From assembly GCA_009760855.2 (NCBI GenBank), contig WPIO01000008.1, positions 11,614,501-11,678,500 on the forward strand: a stretch of DNA of 64,000 nucleotides, given 5' to 3'. Position 1 is the first letter of the stretch, and the number at the start of each line of letters is the position of its first letter. This DNA comes from Cristatella mucedo. Lineage: Eukaryota > Bryozoa > Phylactolaemata > Cristatellidae. Below, piece after piece: positions 23,498 to 31,982 of this stretch. The notes beneath the pieces are model-generated. The model saw only the letters and a list, made by a program, of their open reading frames with translations, did not search any database and was not told where the DNA came from. Position numbers and translations under genes: made by a program.

Positions 23498-26400
23498 GCA
23501 GCATCGCGCGCATGGGCAGTCGGCAGTGCGGCGCCTTGCGGCAGCGACGACGACGCCGCCACAACCCTTTGTTCGCGCAGAGCCGCGAGCCACCGATGCC
23601 GACATAAAGCTCGAGGTGGGCGACGACTCGGGCGACTCGCTGCCCTACCCGTGGTCCTACTCGCTCAAGCAGGCGCTCGTCATGGCCGCTGCCGACTGGC
23701 TGACCGAGTTCGACAAGCAGGCCGCACCGATGGTGCCCGCCGCGCGCCGTTACGCCGAAGAGCCGCCGTCGTTGTTGGCCAAGCCCGATGCCGAAGGCAC
23801 TGCCCCCGAGCAGCAGACTGCCACCGAGTCTGCCGACGGCCTCGACCCGGTCGTCGAACCGATGGACGTGGCGCTGGAGGTAGCAGTCGCCAGCAGCGAT
23901 GCCGCAGTCAAAGGCGGCCACGTCCTGGGCGGTGAGCTCGCGACGTCAGAGAGCGGCAGCAGTCAGCATCAGAGCGGGGACCTGGTCAGTGTGGACGACG
24001 TCCTCCTCGTGTGCGACATGATGTACACTCCATTCGAGTACGGGCCGCAGTCCACTGCCATGCTGGGCGAGTTCCATTGGCTGAAATTAAACGCCCGCTT
24101 CGTCGCCGGCAAGACGGTGGAGAAAAGCGAGGTGACGACCGCTTTTGCTGGCAGTGGGCGTGGCAAGCAGGCTTTGGCTGCTTTTGCATCGATGCAATTG
24201 TCGTGCAGCTTCGTGGGCGGGTGTTTATCCTGCTGGCGGCAGACACCCGAGCACGTCTACCGAGCCCCACAAGGCACTTCGGTCTTTCCTGTCGTAGTGA
24301 GAACACCTGTTCGGAAAGATTAGGTCCAGCTGTCTGCACGCGATTGTGAGTGCCTGCTCGTGTGCATGTGAGTTTGCACACGGTCCGCCCATTCAACGAT
24401 CTCATTTGTGTATCGGCAGTCTCTCTCTCTCGTTTAGAGCATCTGACAATAAAGAATTGCCTGCTGCAGAAATAATCAAATCCTCGACATGTTGTGAAGT
24501 TTTGCTTGTGCCTAAAATCTTAAATAAGCTGCTCTGTCGTTGAAGGTTGGCGCCGCCGAATGGCGCTTGCGCGCCGACAAGTTTCTCGACTTGGTAAAGG
24601 GTATGGCCCAGGCGGTCGATCGGCTGTTTGCAATTCCAAATCGAGCCATCGTGTACGACCTCTACCCCTACATGTGGGAGGCACGCAGCGTTCTTACTCT
24701 CGTCGGCACATTTGTCAAGTGGCTGGGTAAGGTGGTGCAGCGTTAAATGCGGGTCGGCGCACACTGGTGCTGAGAGTGTCAGCCCTTTACGCTCGAGGTT
24801 GTGGGTTCGAATCCTGCTCTGAATCCTTTTTTGCCAACTGCAAGCAGTGTTAATAGCAATTAAGGCTCTTCTGCAGCTATGCAAATGAAGCTGTTAAATC
24901 AGCTAATGTACTTTTTTAATGTATGGCTGTGGCAATCGAGAGTCGGGTGGAAGGAGCAAGCCCGGTGGCGGCAGAGGGGGGGAGCACGACCCAGGGTAGG
25001 GTAAGCATGGGCCCGTGAGCTTGTGCCTGCTATACGCACAGCTCGATGGAGAGCCAATGCAGGTCTATGAGAAATGGTTTAATGTATCAGTTGTAACGTT
25101 CGTGACAGGCATACTTAGCTGCAGAGTTTTGCGCCTGCTGTAGTCGTGTTGTTGCACAGGCAGGAAGACCTGCAAGTAAAGTGTCATTGAAGTGGTGATG
25201 GAATGTCACAAATGCGCGAGCTGGTTTGGCCCAGTGGCTAAGGCACTCGCCCCGACTAAGATTTGGCTGAGGTCGTGGACTTGAGCCCGGTAGCTTATGT
25301 GAAGCGCCTTAATAGAGATTAATGCAGATGAATTATATATATATTTTTTAGCAAGCCCGATTTTTGCAATGTTAAGTAGTTAAAAGTAGGCCGATACCAT
25401 GGAGCTGGTGTTATCGAGAGAAAAAAGATCGCATTGGAAATGGACACTCAGATTCCGTGGGCAAGCAACAGGTGATCTGCTGGCCGAGCCCGTTTCAATG
25501 GGTAGGCTTGGTGGCTGCTCTGATGACCGTGCTCCCAGCAGCTGGAGCAGCATTGGGTGACAGCTCCTGCTCCTGCTCCAGCACCGAATTTTACAGCCAT
25601 CATCATCATCATCATCATTATCATCATCATCATCATTATCGTGGGCGGCAGTGGTCGGCGGTGCACCAGTAGTAAATGGTGCACCAGGTAAGCTGAGTGA
25701 GTACTACGCAGCACTGTCGGTGACAGCAGACACAGCAGAGACAGGAAGAAGCAATGCGCCAGCCCGAGCAGACGGAAGGAGCAGCTGGAGCGCACATGCA
25801 CGCGGCCCGCACGAGCGAGGCCTGCTCTCACCCCACCGTTGGCTCTGCACATCAACTCCATGGAGGGAAGTGGTGCTCGCAGAGGAGCAGCTGCCGCTGG
25901 CATCACAACTAGGAGGGCTATGCTACGCTGGCTGTAGGTGCCATTTGGGATATCGTTACATGCTCGGTCAGCTGCTTTAGCAATTCGAACGTGTCTTGGA
26001 TTACCTGGTCTCGTGCCTTTATTGAAGAGGAGGGGGTCACGCTGCTTATTGATATCCTGACACGCAGCATGCATTTGCATTCTCTCTTGTTTTTCCTTGT
26101 CTCAGCGCATCTGTGATAAGAGCCGTGCACTCAAATAATGTCTAACCCCAGAGACCCCCACGCTCTTAGCCCATGTGGGTCTGTATTTTGAAGGGTGTTA
26201 ACTTCTTGAGGCACTGATGTGACTGGACAAGGTTTAATGTTCAGCCTGTGTTCATTTGCACCCTCTCTTCACGAATTCAGCATCCGAGTGGTTGCTAATC
26301 CTTTAACTTTGTACAGGGCACGTGGTAATTATGCTTAGCATGACTGTCTTTGTCTGGCTGCATAAGAGTTGCCTGTTATCGTATTCAATGCAGACATGTA

Positions 26401-29400
26401 CTTTTGCTTCGTGTCCAGACAGCAAACTTGAGCGTTTGGCCGGGTTTGCTGCACTGACTGTTTTGCCACCGTTTCTTTTGCAGGTGCACTGGGCACCAGT
26501 GAGGAGCTGTGTTTGCCCTCAAGTACCGATCCCCGGCCACCGATTACACATAAAGGTGGCCTAACGGCCGAGTTTGAGGTAAGAATGCCATACATTGCAA
26601 GCAGATATGGAATGATGAGTAAAACAAAAGAATAGCTTGACCTTAACCACGTGTGTGGCCGGCTATTGTTATGCTCCTGTTTCACCTATCTCATTGCTGC
26701 AGCTGCATCTACCCCTATCAGGAGTATGTCCCAGTTATGCTGCCTAACAGGCACATATTCAAGTTTCTCTAAAAACTAAAACGGAGTAAAGGGGTTAATT
26801 CACTTGACTTGTTATAGATGCGACAGATGGAAGAAGTCCCTTGACTTTTAGCCGGCAATAATGAATTGCCCACTGCAGGACCCAAACCCACTATCTGGGT
26901 CATACAGTGCTAGCACCTCATTACTGGGCTAACACCCCTGTAGGATTCATTGCTGGCAAAGTTCTCTGTATACTGACCTGAGACAGGCCGGCAGGCAGGC
27001 TGCATGCTGAATTAGACTCGATGGATGCACCATCAAATGTGAACTTTCCATTGAGCCACAAGACCGGGTCTGCTTCTGACCTGTTGCATTGCAAAAAGGG
27101 AAACTAAGGGCCACAGCAGCGGCACTATAATAGTGGCACGAGTATAGATACCCGTTTACAACAGTTCAAACGATAAGGCAATGACTATGGATCCTACTAG
27201 CTACTAACAATACCACATAAATGAAAACCGTCTGCATGGTTGCAGAGGCTGGGCTCTGGATCCGATTGGGCATAGATTGAATGGTGCCGCCCGATGGTGG
27301 CCGGTGACGATCTGGCATTTTCAGCTCACTTTAATGAATTGCTGCAATGAGATGACAGAGCGCGAAGATGCTGACTCTACACTGTCGGAGCCGATACAGT
27401 AAAAAACGACGGGCCGGCTAATTCAGCAGCCCTCGTTTACATTTGCACATAGCGGCAGACAAGCCTTGGCAGCTGTCGCTCCTGCTTTTGCAGCAGACAA
27501 TACAGAGTTGCCTGCTGAATGACTGAAATCCACGACCCAGCGATCCCCAATGCTGGCCGTGCATAGAGAGCATGGCAGCAGCTGCAGTCAGTCGATGGCT
27601 GGCAACTGACTGCATCCGACGGGCAAGCATCCGACGGGTAATCTAGGCCCTCCCACAAGGAATCCTGCCCTGCCCACTTTTGCATGCCAGTTGCGGGATC
27701 TTTAACGATAGCCAGTGCTCCACGGGCAGCCACTGGAGTCTCCCTGAGTGCCGGCGCTGGGTGCTAGAATTTGACTTGAGCAATCTATCAAGGTCGACCA
27801 ATAGGCTGGTGAGCAAATTCAGTTATGTGTTATCTGTTTTGGCCGACGGCCTGTGGATGCTTCGGAAGTCTGCCATGCCGTGCATTGTCACATGCAGACC
27901 CATTAGGCCTTCCGGGCATGTGGTCAGAGTTGGGCACATTTGCACCTCTTTCATCCCTCCTTTCCCATGCTTGCTGCGCTGCAGTTCGGCCTGCTGTTTT
28001 GCCAGTGTTTTCGGCCTGTGACGTTGGCGTGGCGGATTGCTTGAGAGCAATGGAGCAACATGTCTCTCATGTATTCCTCTTTTGCACCGACAGCGAATGC
28101 TACCGCTCTGTCAGGCCAGCGACTTATTTCCTCACAAGCCTTCTTCAATGCCATCTTGGAACATTGTCTACACCGTCCGTCCTTATCGAGCTGACGACGA
28201 GGTGAGGACGTTGAAGAGTGGCCAGCCGCGACCCCGTGTACTTGCGCTGCCCTGCCCCCCACTCTCCGCTGTCGATTGACAGCGAGTGGTCTAGCCCAGG
28301 TGATGCGATAGTGGACGTTCTCTCCTAGCATACTCGTGAAACTCTATGTGGTCTGTGTCCCAGGCCGGCTACGCTTCGTTGTGGGTGTTGTGTGTACAAG
28401 GCACGTGCTCACCTCGTTTCTGTTTAACAGGCGGCCGTCTACGAGGTATGCCGAAAGACATGCGACGATGGTGCCGACGGAAGTCACGTCTTTGCTGACA
28501 AGCCCAATTTAATTGGCGACAAGTAAGAGCAGCTTGTTTTTCAGCACGCTTGGCACCCCCTTCCTACAATGTGGCACCCAGTCGTCCGGGTATCCGCCGC
28601 TGGACGGCGCAACGAGCTGGCATGCACACGACGCTGCAGTGACGGTAAGCGCTGGGCCCAGGTATCGCCTTAGCGGGGCCGCATGCGTGGCTCTGGTGTG
28701 TGTAGCTAATATACAACAACAAAGCTAATGTGTGCATCGACCTCAATGCAGTGAGTGAGCTGCCACTGCCTCGGTGTGGTCATCGAAAAATTGCCCTCTG
28801 AATGGCGTGCCGAAATTTCTTGGGTTCCATCGCAGCCATTAGCCTACAGGTGGCTGGAGGCACAAATTTAATACCTGGGGCGTGGCATCAGGATTTTGCC
28901 AGCTGTATTTTTTGAGTTCGATTGGCAGCATCAGCATTAGTATTAATATTTGATGCAAGCAATCGTCGTAGCAGCACCTAGCATAGCATGTTACGCTACA
29001 TGCCAGTTAAGTAAATGTGACTATCAGTTCAGCCATATTTACATTTATGGCAGCAATGTAGCTTACAGGGCCCATAGCCCCCCCCCCCCCCAGCATTAGC
29101 CAGGCTGGATGCCCAAGCAGGGCCGGCAGCCTTTCCTAGTGATTGTTTGACCCCGGGAAAGGTCAGGGTGTCCAACCAACTTGAAGCATTTCTGGCTATG
29201 CTACTAAATTATGATGTGCTGAGCTCCCAAGCTCTTTGGGCATCCTACTTTGCAAATTTGTTATTTGCTGTCCACGAGTTGCACGATCGTGCTTTGCTGC
29301 CGGGCCATCTCAACAAACCAACGTCGGTTAGGTACTTGCACTTCACTACCCGGGTTTTTGGGGTTCGCCCCCTGCTGCCAATCCTTGATTGCCTGCCGAA

Positions 29401-31905
29401 AGCGTAGCAGTAGTCACGAAAGGCACTTCTGCCATTATATAAACCATACTGTTGATTTAGTCGCCCTTTTATTTTACTTGTACTTGACATCTGATATTTA
29501 GCAAGCAGTCAGTCTTATATGATTTTTTCTTTTTAGGCTGGTGGGCGATATGCTGGCCTTGAGCCCCCACCTATCGTTTGTCATGGAAGATCGCCTTGGC
29601 ACTGTGTGTGGCTATGCACTGTCTGCAAGAGATGCTCTTGATCATTACCGCAAGGTGGACGTGGCATGGACACCTGCAGTGCGTGAAAAGTATCCACCAC
29701 CATCCAGTTCACCTGATGACCAACTCACTCCTGAGGAGGTAGGCTGTAAAGGAACGCGACAGTACTGGGGGTGCACTAGCATGCATTAAGCTGACACTTT
29801 TCCAACAGTGTTAGCACAGTAATGATGTGTCACTTCAAGCAACACTTCCATTGTCACCAGCCGTCACATCCACACAATCACATTTCATGTCAATATGTCA
29901 GATCCTTTATCCAAATCTTGAATTTTGGATTACTAAAGAAGGTAAATGTGCTTGAAGCAAATCGCCTACAAATCTGTCGACCCGGAAATCCCTGTGATTC
30001 TGTTAGCTTTTATCGTGAACAGGCATGTCAGTCATCTGTGTTCTAGGTGCAATCTATGTGAACGCAGAGTCAATCTACTACACCTAAGTTGGTCCATGTA
30101 TTTGTGACATCCGGTCTCGACTTCTTTAACTCACTGCTTGCTGGTCTATCGGCCTGTGCAATCAGGTGCTTACAGCTGGTGTCTGCAGCTAGGTTTTTCT
30201 GTCGTGAGCGGTGCATTTGTCTCATCACACCACTTCTCGCTGACCTGCACTGGCTACCACTCAAGCAACGCATCGACTTCAAGGTTTTGTCGCTCACGTT
30301 TAGGTCCCTTCATTCTTTGGCTCCAGCCTACCTATCAGATCTATACCCCAGCCAGGCTAGGCATCGTACCATCTGATTTTATGAATCAAATCAAATAGCT
30401 ATACCTTGTACGAACTTTTGGAGTCCGTGCTTTAGTTCGTATGCTCCCAAAGCCTAGTGGGCCCATGCGACTCGTCCTTTGCGTTCTTATGCATGCTGAT
30501 CCTGTGCATGTCACCTGAAACCATATTACGCTTGTTGACATTGAGCATGCTATTAACCATTTGATCATACTTCCTTTACAGCAAATGTTACGTACCTAGA
30601 AAGAGATTAAGTTCTCTGAGGAAGCTATACAAATGTATTATTACCTTATTATTATTATTAATTTAAGTCAAACCTAGTGGCATCCTGCAATGCATCTTTG
30701 TACAACATTTTTCCACTATGCTGCTATATGGGTCATATTGGCCAAGTGCCCTTGCAGGTCATGGAGAAAACGGCTTTATGATCAAACTCTTCAGTCTCTG
30801 CTGTTCAAGTAGATGAAATGAGAAGCACAAGCACTAGAAAGGTCCTTGTGTGTGAAATGTCCTTGTACGTTTAAGGGGATATAACAAAGGCTGGTAGCAT
30901 AAGACCGAGAGAGCTGTGATAATTCTTGGTGCTGCTGCCCCATGGGATTAGAACAGAGCTAGTGAGAGTAGAATCTTGATGTAAGAGAGTCAAGAATTCT
31001 CAGAAGACTGGAGCACCAGAATAACTACGTTTGAATAAAATTTGAATTAACCTGTGTGAAGGTGGAATTGTTGGACGCTTGTTAGTTGTGTATGCTCAGT
31101 CGCAAAAATCCTCACACTGAGTGCCTCTTTTATGGCTGTAAATTGGTTCGGGTAATAAGGTTATCTATAATGCCTTGCACACTGAAATTATGTGAAGCTT
31201 GTGAAAAAATTTATTGAAAGCCCCAAAACAAACATAACTGCTGGTATGTAAACTGCTGGTATGTATGCATTTAGTGAGACATCGTCCTATCACGATTCTT
31301 TATGACCTTAGTCTAGCCAGGCATAGAGGTGACCAACTTCTGCATTGCCTTTTCTGCTGTAGTACATTCCAGTGAGCCTGAGTTTTACTGAAAAGGTCGG
31401 CTACTGACGTAGGCTTAACACTTCGCCTCAGCCGCCTGTCAATATTGCTCTATAGTCGTTCTATGGGTGAGCCGTGATGGCTCACTAGGTAAGGCGCTTG
31501 CTTTCACGACCTAAGTCGTGAGTTCGATTCCTGCGGTAGGCGATCCTTTATCGCCACTGCCAGCGGTGGTGATAACCGTGAAGGCTCTTCTGTTGCTATA
31601 CAAAAAGAGGCTGTTAAATCAGCTAGGATTTATTTATTTATTTATTTCAAATCAAGCGACTGGCTGGCGACTGCATCAAACAAGGCTTCGTTGAGAAATG
31701 CTTCAATGGTCTGGCAGTATGCATAGGGTCCCTATGTTGCTGCCAAATGTAACGACGCCTAAGCAGAGAACTTGAGCTTGGAAATCCAACTTGCTTGATT
31801 AGCAATAACTTGGAAGTTTAGTACTTTTTATCGAATATATACAGCATCTGTGAAGTGCCTAAAAAGAGATTCAGTTCTCTGATGGCGATATATATTGTGC
31901 ACATG

Positions 31906-31982
<77 letters not shown>

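Noticed and set aside
23322-23921. Minus-strand 199-codon frame
   Set aside because: It is the shadow of GC-rich OGA exon 8, which has strong support on the plus strand.
24780-24810. Possible functional tRNA genes at box A/B-like segments
   Set aside because: No complete cloverleaf can be drawn; they are repeated with common 3' tails and so are SINEs.
25448-26080. Minus-strand 210-codon frame with a Met run
   Set aside because: It is driven by the CAT repeat, has no recognisable domain, and crosses a LINE fragment and intron sequence.
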